A stretch of DNA of 64,000 nucleotides from Alteromonas sp. IB21 (lineage in GTDB: Bacteria; Pseudomonadota; Gammaproteobacteria; Enterobacterales; Alteromonadaceae). The translations under genes were made by a program, and so were the position numbers. The notes beneath the pieces were generated by a model. It was not told the DNA's origin, made no database searches, and saw only the letters and a program-made list of their open reading frames with translations. Positions 9,570 to 17,285 of this stretch are shown piece by piece. How positions within the stretch are numbered: position 1 is the stretch's first letter; the number at the start of each line of letters is the position of its first letter. Location of the stretch: the NCBI RefSeq assembly GCF_016405965.1, contig NZ_JAEFCD010000009.1, forward strand, positions 62,001-126,000, read 5' to 3'.

Positions 9570-10211
9570 GTGGAAATTCAAGTTATACCGGTTACGCCCT
9601 TTGCCCAAAACTGCTCGTTAATTTGGGACTCATCCACTAACAAAGGCGCGTTTGTCGACCCAGGCGGCGACATTGAAAAGCTTATTGAAGCTGCGACAAA
9701 TAAGGGCGTGAGTATTGAAAAAATAATTCTCACTCATGGACACTTAGATCACGTTGGCGGCACTGTCGCCATCGCAGAACATTATGGTGTACCCATTGTT
9801 GGGCCTCACATTGGCGATAAATTCTGGTTAGATGCACTTATGCAGCAAAGCCAGATGTTTGGCTTTCCACCCGCTCAGCCCTTTGCACCTAACGAGTGGT
9901 TAAACGACAACGACACGATATCGGTAGGAAATTTGACTCTTGAGGTGCTGCATTGCCCGGGCCATACGCCAGGACATGTGGTGTTGGTAGAGCGATCAAG
10001 CAATCGCGTTATCGTGGGTGATGTAATTTTTGCGGGCTCAATCGGCAGAACCGATTTTCCACAAGGTAATCATCAGCAACTTATCGACTCTATCAAGCAA
10101 AAAATTATGGTATTGCCCGATGATATGACGATTTACCCGGGCCACGGACCAACCACTACCGTTGCGACTGAAAAGGCCTCGAATCCTTATGTGTCTGGCA
10201 GGTTTGGGTAG
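9570..10211 (+). CDS. Metallo-beta-lactamase-fold hydrolase (GloB/YcbL-like)
   Basis: Cytoplasmic metallo-hydrolase of 213 aa with the HxHxDH zinc motif in THGHLDHVGG (His56, His58, Asp60, His61), a second-site His in CPGHTPGH, the bridging Asp in VIVGDVIF, and a C-terminal His in YPGHGP. The size and the sequence FAQNCSLIWD match the short glyoxalase-II-like YcbL group, which cleaves thioesters such as S-lactoylglutathione. It starts with GTG at 9570, three bases after the permease stop codon; an AAAAGG ribosome site lies inside the permease end, which points to translational coupling. A terminator follows at 10232. The true thioester substrate is not determined. Confidence 0.87.
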   Translation: MEIQVIPVTPFAQNCSLIWDSSTNKGAFVDPGGDIEKLIEAATNKGVSIEKIILTHGHLDHVGGTVAIAEHYGVPIVGPHIGDKFWLDALMQQSQMFGFPPAQPFAPNEWLNDNDTISVGNLTLEVLHCPGHTPGHVVLVERSSNRVIVGDVIFAGSIGRTDFPQGNHQQLIDSIKQKIMVLPDDMTIYPGHGPTTTVATEKASNPYVSGRFG

Positions 10212-10231
10212 CCTAAGTACTAATAAAATGA

Positions 10232-10270
10232 AAAAGGCGAGGCGTTTAACTGCAGCGTCCTCGCCTTTTC
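10232..10270. terminator. Rho-independent terminator
   Basis: Stem AAAAGGCGAGG / CCTCGCCTTTT with a 16-base loop, T-rich on the plus side and A-rich before it. It ends the plus-strand dehydratase-to-hydrolase unit and may also serve the converging VOC gene. Confidence 0.8.
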
Positions 10271-10336
10271 GGTATTTCGTCGCTAGCAGCCTTCGTTAAC
10301 CACAGGTGTCAACTCAAATTACGCTAGCTCAACCGC

Positions 10337-10855
10337 TTATTCGTAAGCACCACTTGCGTAGTGTAATTCATAGCTGTGGCTATAAATTTCAAGAATGTTG
10401 CCAAACGGGTCTTCCATGTAAATCATGCGGTAGGGCTTTTCACCGGGATAATAGTAACGCGGCGCCTTCATACGCTTCTTGCCACCAGCGGCAACAATCT
10501 TTTCGGCCAAGCCTTCTACATCTGGGTCTTGAACACAGAAATGGAAGATACCGGTTTTCCAATATTCAAAGTTGTTATCTGGGTTCTCTTGGTTGCTAAA
10601 CTCGAAGATTTCAACGCCAACACGATCACCTGTTGAAAGATGCGCAATGCGGAATTTTCCCCAACCTGCGCCAAATACGTCAGTACACATTTCACCAATG
10701 GCCGAATCATCTTCAACAATCTCGGTGGGCTTCATGATGAGGTACCAGCCAAGTACTTCGGTGTAAAACTTTACGGCAGCTTCTAAGTCAGGTACTGAAA
10801 TACCAATATGAGAAAACGTACGTGGATACGGTGTTTTTACTGATTCAGTCATCAC
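10337..10855 (-). CDS. VOC-family (glyoxalase/dioxygenase superfamily) protein
   Basis: Soluble protein of 172 aa built on the vicinal-oxygen-chelate fold. It opens with FSHIGISVPDLEAAVKFYTE, the usual first beta-alpha-beta unit with metal-ligand His, and repeats the module as FHFCVQDPDVEGLAEKI, ending DPFGNILEIYSH with the typical metal-ligand Glu. Both halves are present, so a metal site of glyoxalase I or extradiol-dioxygenase type is likely. Families with this length are often labelled lactoylglutathione lyase or bleomycin-resistance-like without proof. It is divergent from a LysR regulator with a 248-base gap, the classic arrangement of a regulator and its target. Confidence 0.83.
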   Translation of the reverse strand: MMTESVKTPYPRTFSHIGISVPDLEAAVKFYTEVLGWYLIMKPTEIVEDDSAIGEMCTDVFGAGWGKFRIAHLSTGDRVGVEIFEFSNQENPDNNFEYWKTGIFHFCVQDPDVEGLAEKIVAAGGKKRMKAPRYYYPGEKPYRMIYMEDPFGNILEIYSHSYELHYASGAYE

Positions 10856-11103
10856 TTACTCCTCTGTAGTGCAAGTTAACAAAATGGCTTAAGCGGCCGC
10901 CTTCTTGGCTGTTTGGGTGCCCAAATCAAAGCAAGACCAATGCAGGCTCAAATACGCGTTTGATATAGACGTTGTTACAAACCTTCTCGCTAGAAGACCA
11001 TCTCGAACACCGCTTAAGTGAACGTGCATACATAGTAGCTAGACAAAGAAAAAACATGAAATTATGATATTTTCTAAATATGATAATTTAAAATTATACC
11101 TCA

Positions 11104-12102
11104 ATGATAAATCCTATTTGGCTAGACACCTTCGTCACTTTAGTAGAAACGGGGAACTTTACTCGCACTGCAGAGCAACGCTTTATGACTCAGCCGGGAG
11201 TAAGTCAGCACCTTAAAAAACTTGAAGAGGTATGCCAGTGTGAATTAGTAGTCCGCTTAGGAAAAGGGATTCAGCTTACTGAACAGGGCCAGCGTGTTTA
11301 CCACTACGCCAAAGAGCAGCAGTTAAAAGAACAAAATTTTATTGCCAGCTTAAAGTTTGACGCCCCTTTTGAAGGTAAGTGCGTTGTGGCCTGCTCAGGT
11401 GCAATTGCTCAGCGTATTTACCCCGCTCTTTTGGTACTGCAAAAACAGCATAGCGGGCTTAACATTCATGTGGAAGTCGCGCCTCGCCGCACAATTTTAT
11501 CAGGCATATCGAACAATACGCTTGAACTTGGTATTGTGACAAACCAGCCAGAGAGCGAGGATATACATAGCGAATACTTAGGCGAGGAAGCATTAGGGAT
11601 TATACTACCCCGTAGCTTATCGAGTGCGCTTGAAGAAAAGTCTTCAAACTCATCTAAAAACGAGCAACGCGCTACTCCGCTTGCTAATGCTAAGACACAA
11701 CGCTTATCTAGAGATGGAAACCTTGAACTAAATGATACGAGCGCTTTAAAAGACATTATCAACACTTTAGGGCTAATCAATCACCCCGATGCGATACATT
11801 ACTTACAGCGCTACTTTAATGATTGCGGAGAACCTGAATTAGCTAACGTTAACCCGAATAAGCTGCCTCATGCCGGCTACATTAACCAGCTTTCGCAAAT
11901 TCTGCTGCCGGTAAGCGAAGGACTGGGTTTCACCGTGCTCCCCACCAGCACGCTAGACTTTGTTAGCTTTGCAAACAAACTCACTGTATACAACGGAACA
12001 AACGACGTAACCGAACCTCTTTACAGCGTTCAAACCGCACACAGCGAACTGCCCGCCCGCTACCAAGTAATAAAACGAGCCATCAAACAAGTATTGGGGT
12101 GA
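11104..12102 (+). CDS. LysR-family transcriptional regulator
   Basis: DNA-binding regulator of 332 aa. The N-terminal winged helix covers residues 4-62 (TRTAEQRFMTQPGVSQHLKK is the recognition helix region), followed by a linker helix and a periplasmic-binding-protein-like effector domain. It is about 30 residues longer than most family members because of a polar, low-complexity insert at roughly residues 174-214 within the effector domain. The gene is divergent from the VOC protein, whose promoter it probably controls. A GGGGTCAGAGTA hairpin begins five bases after its stop codon. The effector molecule is unknown. Confidence 0.9.
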   Translation: MINPIWLDTFVTLVETGNFTRTAEQRFMTQPGVSQHLKKLEEVCQCELVVRLGKGIQLTEQGQRVYHYAKEQQLKEQNFIASLKFDAPFEGKCVVACSGAIAQRIYPALLVLQKQHSGLNIHVEVAPRRTILSGISNNTLELGIVTNQPESEDIHSEYLGEEALGIILPRSLSSALEEKSSNSSKNEQRATPLANAKTQRLSRDGNLELNDTSALKDIINTLGLINHPDAIHYLQRYFNDCGEPELANVNPNKLPHAGYINQLSQILLPVSEGLGFTVLPTSTLDFVSFANKLTVYNGTNDVTEPLYSVQTAHSELPARYQVIKRAIKQVLG

Positions 12103-12106
12103 AGCC

Positions 12107-12193
12107 TGGGGGTCAGAGTACATTATTAAGTTGGATTGCCAACCAAGCACCAAGCTTTTTGATAGTGGAGCCATGAAAGTTACTCTGACCCCA
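12107..12193. repeat. GGGGTCAGAGTAC-type palindromic repeat, copy 1
   Basis: The left arm TGGGGGTCAGAGTA (12107-12120) and the right arm TACTCTGACCCCA (12181-12193) are inverted copies enclosing 60 bases. They lie between the LysR stop codon and the 3' end of the converging amidotransferase gene. Related arms occur at 13155, 14402 and 17212. Such GGGGTCAGAGTA ends are, as I recall, typical of REP-like elements mobilised by Y1 REP-associated transposases in gammaproteobacteria. Confidence 0.8.
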
Positions 12194-12203
12194 CAATTCG
12201 TAA

Positions 12204-13037
12204 TTAGTCGTGAAGCGACGGATCGGGCGCTACCATTTCTGCTTCTCTTTTATGTTCAGGCACATCCACTTTACCCGAGGCAATGACTTCCCCCTCCTGC
12301 CATAGCTTCCACTCGCCCCGTTCGTAAATATCCCACTGCTCGTCATTCGTTAGTGGTTCGGTAGCAATAATACTTACCACATCCTTTGGCGTGGTTTCTG
12401 CTGCAAAATCAATTTCCACCTCAACATCGCTTAAACAAGCGGGCCCAAACGGTGCTCTTCGGGTAATGCTAGCTAACTTTGTACTACAGAAGGTAAATAG
12501 CCAGTCGCCGTTACTCAGTAAGCAATTAAATACTCCTTGCTGAGCATACTCCTTTGAAAGCGCCACCAGCGTTTCAGCTAACTGCTCTGGCATAGCGTCT
12601 CGGGGGAGGTTTTGCCTGACGTTATTCATAATATCGCAGAAAAGCTCTTCGCTATCGGTATCCCCAACTGCTTCGTAAACACCCGTCCGGCGCGAGAAAT
12701 TAGGTAGTTGTCCGTTGTGCGCAAATACCCAATATCGCCCCCACAATTCGCGGGTGAAAGGATGTGTGTTAGCTAAATTGATGTTGCCCACATTAGCTTG
12801 CCGTATATGACAAATAGCATTTTTGCTCTTTATGGGTAGCTTAGAAACGAAGTCGGCAATAGGCGATGTGGCGCAGGGCTCAGGGTCGTGAAACATTCGC
12901 ACGCCTTTACCTTCGTAAAAGGCAACACCCCAGCCATCTTTGTGCGGCCCCGTTTCACCACCGCGGCGAGTTAGACCGGTAAAGCTAAAACATAGGTCAG
13001 TGGGAGTGTTCGCACTCATACCTAAAAGTTCACACAC
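12204..13037 (-). CDS. Class II glutamine amidotransferase (YafJ-like)
   Basis: N-terminal-nucleophile glutaminase of 277 aa. The protein begins MCELLGMSANTP, so Cys2 would be exposed as nucleophile after Met removal. Gln-binding and oxyanion elements follow: HIRQANVGN, HPFTRELWGRYWVFAHNGQLP and TDSEELF. The whole chain is one glutaminase domain without a synthase partner, as in YafJ-type proteins related to EgtC and DUG3. Those remove a gamma-glutamyl group or release ammonia from glutamine, but the acceptor here is unknown. It is a single gene flanked on both sides by GGGGTCAGAGTAC hairpins. Confidence 0.9.
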   Translation of the reverse strand: MCELLGMSANTPTDLCFSFTGLTRRGGETGPHKDGWGVAFYEGKGVRMFHDPEPCATSPIADFVSKLPIKSKNAICHIRQANVGNINLANTHPFTRELWGRYWVFAHNGQLPNFSRRTGVYEAVGDTDSEELFCDIMNNVRQNLPRDAMPEQLAETLVALSKEYAQQGVFNCLLSNGDWLFTFCSTKLASITRRAPFGPACLSDVEVEIDFAAETTPKDVVSIIATEPLTNDEQWDIYERGEWKLWQEGEVIASGKVDVPEHKREAEMVAPDPSLHD

Positions 13038-13154
13038 AGCGTTTATTACCTCTAGCAGTTATCTCATAAAGTACGTTGAGAATACGCAAGCTATCACGTT
13101 GAATCAATTCGACATTGGTTAGGATTACTACTTTTTATCGAAGATACGAGAGTT

Positions 13155-13197
13155 ATGGGGTCAGAGTACATTAGCTAGAAAAATACTCTGACCCCAT
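13155..13197. repeat. GGGGTCAGAGTAC-type palindromic repeat, copy 2
   Basis: Perfect 14-base arms ATGGGGTCAGAGTA (13155-13168) and TACTCTGACCCCAT (13184-13197) around a 15-base loop. It sits nine bases beyond the stop codon of the minus-strand membrane-protein gene. There is no T-run on either side, so it is not a standard terminator, though a stem this strong could protect a 3' end. Confidence 0.88.
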
Positions 13198-13206
13198 TAT
13201 TCAGTT

Positions 13207-14277
13207 TTAAGCTGATAATGCGGTGTCTTGTTGTGGCAGTCTAATTTTCATTAAGGCCGATGGTTCGTCAATGCTGAGATATAACGTATCCATTTGCTCA
13301 ACAAAGGTCGCTAAACCCGCGTAATACGTTTGTTCTGAAACAAAAGTAAGCTTAACGTTTGCGTTGCCTCTACCGAAATGGAAATGTTCTTGTGTTGAAG
13401 CTGCCGTCCAACTACCTGTTTCTAGTTGTTGAATGTTTGAAAGTGGAATAACGGTCATCCCCCACCATGAATTGTTCACCATGAGCTTATCTTGTATAAG
13501 ATAGACTGAGTAATGCTTGCTAACTCTGTAATTAGCAATAAACATCACGATAAGGTAAAACACCAAGGTTGCTACAACAATGGCAACTGTTTCACTCCAC
13601 AGTGCAATGGCGAGATAACTTGCATACGTTGCAATGACAAGGGCGATACATACGAGTGACACATGCCACCATTGTGCAGACCATAAACGCAGGTTTGCTA
13701 AAACGGGAACATGGTTTCTACTAAAACGAGGTACGGCGTAGTACCAACTAGCTGGCTCATGAGCAAACATAAGTGCCAACTCTAGCTTCTTTGCTTCTTT
13801 TGACCCATTTTCATAAACATTATCGCCTTCGTATTGTTCCAGCATATGTATTCGCGGGTCACCAGAGAGCTTTCGAGCCCCCCATAGCGCTTTAACTATC
13901 GTTCCCAGAAGGAGAAGCTCAATTACCATCAATACGGCAATAATCGGGTATTTAAGATAAGTAATGAACTCAAAGTAATAGGCTAACTGCTCAGGGTAGT
14001 TATAGCGTGCGACCAAACTACTTAAAGAAATAATGAGTAATAATTTCCATAGCGCTTGTTTGCCAATTTGGATGATCCAGAAATAGTAAAGCGCAGGCAA
14101 AAAGACAAAATATGCCAACGTAACCAGTACGGTATTACGCCACTGTGTGTTTGCCCAAATACTTTTAAGGGAGAAGGTTATTTCAGGAAGGGTCGCAGGT
14201 AAAAATAACGTGCCCACATAAAAGCAGACAGCAGCGACTATTAGAAAAGCGATTCGGTACTTAACGGGCTTACGCAT
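13207..14277 (-). CDS. Uncharacterised multi-pass membrane protein
   Basis: Protein of 356 aa that I cannot assign to a family. Hydrophobic segments are visible at about residues 9-29, 48-68, 76-92, 108-130, 208-228 and 230-250, so it is an inner-membrane protein with six helices. A hydrophilic loop at about 130-200 carries KEAKKLELALMFAHEPASWYY. The C-terminal part after residue 250 (VYLIQDKLMVNNSWWGMTV, then IPLSNIQQLETG) has the alternating pattern of a cytoplasmic beta-sandwich and recalls membrane-linked PH-like domains, but this is weak. It stands alone, with palindromic repeats on each side. Confidence 0.72.
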   Translation of the reverse strand: MRKPVKYRIAFLIVAAVCFYVGTLFLPATLPEITFSLKSIWANTQWRNTVLVTLAYFVFLPALYYFWIIQIGKQALWKLLLIISLSSLVARYNYPEQLAYYFEFITYLKYPIIAVLMVIELLLLGTIVKALWGARKLSGDPRIHMLEQYEGDNVYENGSKEAKKLELALMFAHEPASWYYAVPRFSRNHVPVLANLRLWSAQWWHVSLVCIALVIATYASYLAIALWSETVAIVVATLVFYLIVMFIANYRVSKHYSVYLIQDKLMVNNSWWGMTVIPLSNIQQLETGSWTAASTQEHFHFGRGNANVKLTFVSEQTYYAGLATFVEQMDTLYLSIDEPSALMKIRLPQQDTALSA

Positions 14278-14401
14278 AATTCATCCTTGATGCGTTAAAC
14301 AAGCTGGTTGAGAACCCAACCAGCGTTACGCTATACCATACTCGATATGTAGCAGCACAAAAAGAGTGAGTCGTAACAAAGGTGTAAGAAAATATTTAAG
14401 T

Positions 14402-14452
14402 CATGGAGTCAGAGCACATTGAGTAGTGAAGGAAATGTACTCTGACCCAATT
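14402..14452. repeat. GGGGTCAGAGTAC-type palindromic repeat, degenerate copy 3
   Basis: Arms TGGAGTCAGAGCACATT (14404-14420) and AATGTACTCTGACCCAA (14434-14450) pair with two mismatches. The loop is 13 bases. It begins two bases past the stop codon of the minus-strand YiaA/B gene (reading direction of that gene), the same placement as copy 2. Confidence 0.78.
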
Positions 14453-14454
14453 TT

Positions 14455-14925
14455 TTAAGCGGCTTCTATTTTTGTTGTGTCTTCAAGCTCTGTATCGCTG
14501 CCTCGGGTATCGCTTTTTGTTTGGCATGACTTGTCTGTAGTTTGGCTGTCGCGTACGTTCTTTTGTACCGTGATGGCTGCAAACAGGCTAAGCGTAAACG
14601 CCATGCCGAAAAAACCTTTCTCACTTAATAAAAGCTCGGCGTTCAGCAATCCGATAACTAACAATACAATGGCTGACCCGGTAGCTACTGCTGAAGCTAA
14701 AAAATATGCCTTAGTTGTAGGTACACCTTCCATGTTATCGCGTACCGTTTTTTGTAAGCTCACCACAGAAAACAAGCCAAATAACATAATGGTGAAGTAA
14801 TAACCCTTTTCATTAAGCGCCATTGGGGCATTGTAAAGGCCGATAAAATAAGCGCTTACACCCACAATTAGGGCTGCCAGTGAAGCTATGCGAAATGCTT
14901 TCGTTGGTTTATTCTGAGTCTGCAT
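14455..14925 (-). CDS. YiaA/YiaB-type inner membrane protein
   Basis: Small membrane protein of about 156 aa. I chose the start at 14925 (MQTQNKPTKAFRIA) because GAGGA lies eight bases upstream and the open frame before it codes for a basic, unrelated segment; a longer frame runs to 15024. The chain has two copies of a two-helix unit (SLAALIVGVSAYFIGLYNA with LNEKGYYFTIMLFGLF, then ATGSAIVLLVIGLLNA with LSEKGFFGMAFTLSLF), each followed by a basic QKxVRD turn. This is the YiaA/B pattern. The function is unknown. Its start overlaps the end of the upstream DUF2145 gene by 17 bases, so translation is probably coupled. Confidence 0.82.
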   Translation of the reverse strand: MQTQNKPTKAFRIASLAALIVGVSAYFIGLYNAPMALNEKGYYFTIMLFGLFSVVSLQKTVRDNMEGVPTTKAYFLASAVATGSAIVLLVIGLLNAELLLSEKGFFGMAFTLSLFAAITVQKNVRDSQTTDKSCQTKSDTRGSDTELEDTTKIEAA

Positions 14926-15745
14926 TGTTAAATTCCTCGATAATAGTTGTCTCACCGTTACTCGCAAAAATAACTGCCTTTTCCGATAAATCATATTTCT
15001 GCATGTAACGAGCAAGGCTTCCAAATGTAGTGGTTTCCACCTTACGACCGTGATCGGACAGCGTCACCCCGTCGCTGAACATACTCGCCAAGCCAAGCTT
15101 TGCACGGCTCATGTTGACTTTTTGCGGCGTAAAATGTGCTTTTGCATTAGCTTTGAGCTGGGCTGTATCTGTGGTTGAGTACACCGCAGCGTTCAGCACA
15201 TCTAATGTGTACTCGGTACAGTTTTGACGTTCGCTGTTAAACGGATTAGCAACCACTGAATAGCGTGGGTTATGCAGCAATTTTGCTTTATCTTCACTGT
15301 ACATGCTTATAAGCGCTTGCTGCACTGGAATCGAGGGGATAATAAGGCCCGCTTCGAGCGCATAAGCACTCCAGAAAAAATCCACAGGGTAATCGGTAAC
15401 TAGATAACTTACGTCTTGTTCATCAGCGTCTTGATACAAATTATGGATTGCATAACCTTTCGCTGTCTCTCCACTATCTAGCTGTATGCTTGAATAGATA
15501 GCAATGGCAGTGTGCGTGAAGCGAATGCCCTCCGGCATGTCTTCAATAGGTCTACCTCGTCTTGCTATAATAAAAGCGCGAGCACCTTGGCTTGCCGCAT
15601 ACTTTTCTACTTCTTTAGAAAAAATGGCAATGGCTTCTGGTGAAAACGAAGGTTTTCCGTGCTGCTGACTACCTGCCAAAGCTTGATTAGCGTTGGCAGT
15701 AAGTAGCACCAAAGCCACAGCCATTGAATACAAAAACGTTTTCAT
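14909..15745 (-). CDS. DUF2145 family periplasmic protein
   Basis: Exported protein of 278 aa with a clear signal peptide (MKTFLYSMAVALVLLTANA, cleavage after QALA). The mature part matches DUF2145 as I know it: FSKEVEKYAASQGARAFIIARRG near the start, PEGIRFTHTAIAIYS, then GYAIHNLYQ, DYPVDFFW and an NCTEYTLDVLNAAVY segment. The conserved H, C and N suggest a papain-like (NlpC/P60-like) hydrolase fold, but that is inference. The gene is first in a two-gene unit with the overlapping YiaA/B-type gene. Confidence 0.8.
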   Translation of the reverse strand: MKTFLYSMAVALVLLTANANQALAGSQQHGKPSFSPEAIAIFSKEVEKYAASQGARAFIIARRGRPIEDMPEGIRFTHTAIAIYSSIQLDSGETAKGYAIHNLYQDADEQDVSYLVTDYPVDFFWSAYALEAGLIIPSIPVQQALISMYSEDKAKLLHNPRYSVVANPFNSERQNCTEYTLDVLNAAVYSTTDTAQLKANAKAHFTPQKVNMSRAKLGLASMFSDGVTLSDHGRKVETTTFGSLARYMQKYDLSEKAVIFASNGETTIIEEFNNADSE

Positions 15746-15918
15746 ACTCTTCCCTGCTTAGATTTTCTCGACTTGCACTGAATAAGACCCACTTAAACCG
15801 CTCACTAATTTTTATGAAGTACTAGATGCACAACGCTTCGCTGTAGCAGTTTTTTACAAAGCTACAGCAATTTTTATAGCTTCCAGTCGCACTCCAAAGC
15901 GCTAGCAATTAATCACCG

Positions 15919-16329
15919 TTAGCGTTTAGTTGTGGTGGTAGTTATCGTGGTCGCTGTTGTGTTAGTTGTCGCAACGACTTTGTTTGGTGCTGGGTCTGCA
16001 GTAATGATTGTTTCGGTAATCACCAACGGCTGGTTATTATTAAAAGAGGAATGATGGCTAGCTCCGTGAGAACTGCGACTACTCTCGTCAATCACACTTT
16101 CAGCAACGGCGCTTCCCGCAACTACAGCACTGCCGGTTAGTATCACGGGAACAGCGACTACTGCACTCGCTACCGATGCTGTTGTTGCCAAGCCTTCAGA
16201 TGCAGCAAGCGCGCTATGCTTACTGGCTTTGCCACTGTGGTCGATGGAATCATCTGCCATTACAGAATGAGTAAGAAGCGCACTACTTAATAGTGCAGTT
16301 AACATCAATGTTGAACGCGAATTTTTCAT
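15919..16329 (-). CDS. Small secreted Ala/Ser/Thr-rich protein of unknown function
   Basis: Protein of 136 aa not assigned to a family. It has a signal peptide (STLMLTALLSSALLTHSVMA, cleavage near MA-DD), a His/Ser-rich patch (SSHGASHHSSF), a hydrophobic small-residue stretch at about residues 50-80 (ASAVVAVPVILTGSAVVAGSA) that could lie in a membrane, and a low-complexity C-terminus made almost only of Thr, Ala, Asn and Ile ending TTTTTTKR. Small exported proteins with this layout are common near DUF2145 genes in my reading, but no role can be given. It is divergent from the XRE-type regulator, with a 131-base gap. Confidence 0.65.
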   Translation of the reverse strand: MKNSRSTLMLTALLSSALLTHSVMADDSIDHSGKASKHSALAASEGLATTASVASAVVAVPVILTGSAVVAGSAVAESVIDESSRSSHGASHHSSFNNNQPLVITETIITADPAPNKVVATTNTTATTITTTTTKR

Positions 16330-16460
16330 ATCACTTGCTCCTAGTATGTAAAGGCGAGATGTGCCTGAACATGTTCTACACTAGAACCAAGAATAAATTT
16401 CGTAAACCACAATCGCTGATGTAGTATTAAATTACACCACAAGTATAAATATTTAATACC

Positions 16461-17195
16461 ATGAGCCAAATTAATCTTGTTTACGACACGCTTAAGCAAT
16501 GTTTACGAGAGCAGCGATTTACTTACAAACAGATCGCACAAAAACTGAACGTAAGCGAGGCAAGCGTAAAACGAAATTTTTCTCTACAGGCTTTCAGCCT
16601 AGATAAACTGGAACAGATTTGTGAATGCCTAAATTTTTCACTAAGCGACCTTTTTAGCCTGTCGCAAAAGCAGCAGGAAAAAATTTCCCAGCTGTCTGAA
16701 CAACAAGAAATGGAGCTACTTGCCAATCCAAAATTACTGCTTGCGGCAGTATGTGTGCGTGATGGCTGGCGCTTTTCGGAAATAATCAAGCACTATGATA
16801 TTTCTGAGGTAGAGGGCATTAAGCTAATGACCACCTTAGACAAACTTAAGCTTATAGAACTGTTACCGAATAACCGCTACAAGCTACTTATTGCGCAAAA
16901 TTTTCGCTGGATCCCCGGCGGCCCGCTAGAGAAGTTTATGGAACAGGAAGTGATGGTGAAGTTTATGGATCCGAAGAAGAACGAACCGTGGATGTTTCGC
17001 TTTTACTTGCGAGGGCGCTATTCACAGAGCTCGGTTTCTATTATTCAGCGGCGTTTAGAGCAGCTTAGGCAAGAAGCAGCTAAACTGAGTAGCGAAGATA
17101 ATGACTTACCTATTGAAGAGCGCCAACATGTGGGGTTACTTATGGCCATGCGGCCTTGGGAGCCTTCGCTTTTTGAAAACATGAAGCGAAAATAA
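16461..17195 (+). CDS. XRE-type helix-turn-helix transcriptional regulator
   Basis: Cytoplasmic protein of 244 aa. Residues 6-62 form a Cro/C1-type helix-turn-helix (FTYKQIAQKLNVSEASVKRN is the turn and recognition helix). Residues 65-140 hold a second helical region with a possible winged helix (IIKHYDISEVEGIKLMTTLD, then KLKLIELLPNNRYKL). The rest contains FRWIPGGPLEKF and ends with a coiled segment (SIIQRRLEQLRQEAAKL). Proteins with this arrangement are widespread in marine gammaproteobacteria and are uncharacterised. The divergent Thr-rich secreted protein may be its target. A GGGGTCAGAGTAC repeat starts 17 bases after its stop codon. Confidence 0.83.
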   Translation: MSQINLVYDTLKQCLREQRFTYKQIAQKLNVSEASVKRNFSLQAFSLDKLEQICECLNFSLSDLFSLSQKQQEKISQLSEQQEMELLANPKLLLAAVCVRDGWRFSEIIKHYDISEVEGIKLMTTLDKLKLIELLPNNRYKLLIAQNFRWIPGGPLEKFMEQEVMVKFMDPKKNEPWMFRFYLRGRYSQSSVSIIQRRLEQLRQEAAKLSSEDNDLPIEERQHVGLLMAMRPWEPSLFENMKRK

Positions 17196-17211
17196 CCCCT
17201 CGAAGTATATT

Positions 17212-17282
17212 TGGGGGTCAGAGTACATTTCGTAGAAAAGTACTCCGACCCCACGGGCTTAGAGAAATGTACCCTGCCCCCG
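17212..17282. repeat. GGGGTCAGAGTAC-type palindromic repeat, three-armed copy 4
   Basis: TGGGGGTCAGAGTAC (17212-17226) pairs with TACTCCGACCCCA (17241-17253), and a second, more altered right arm TGTACCCTGCCCCCG follows at 17268-17282. The element fills the gap between the plus-strand regulator and the converging permease gene. One left arm with two right arms suggests a composite or decaying copy. Confidence 0.78.
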
Positions 17283-17285
17283 TTA

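Noticed and set aside
14926-15024. Longer N-terminus for the YiaA/B-type protein
   Set aside because: The added residues are coded inside DUF2145 and lack family similarity; a good ribosome site supports 14925.
12107-17282. CRISPR-like array
   Set aside because: The repeats are hairpins separated by whole genes, not regularly spaced direct repeats with spacers.
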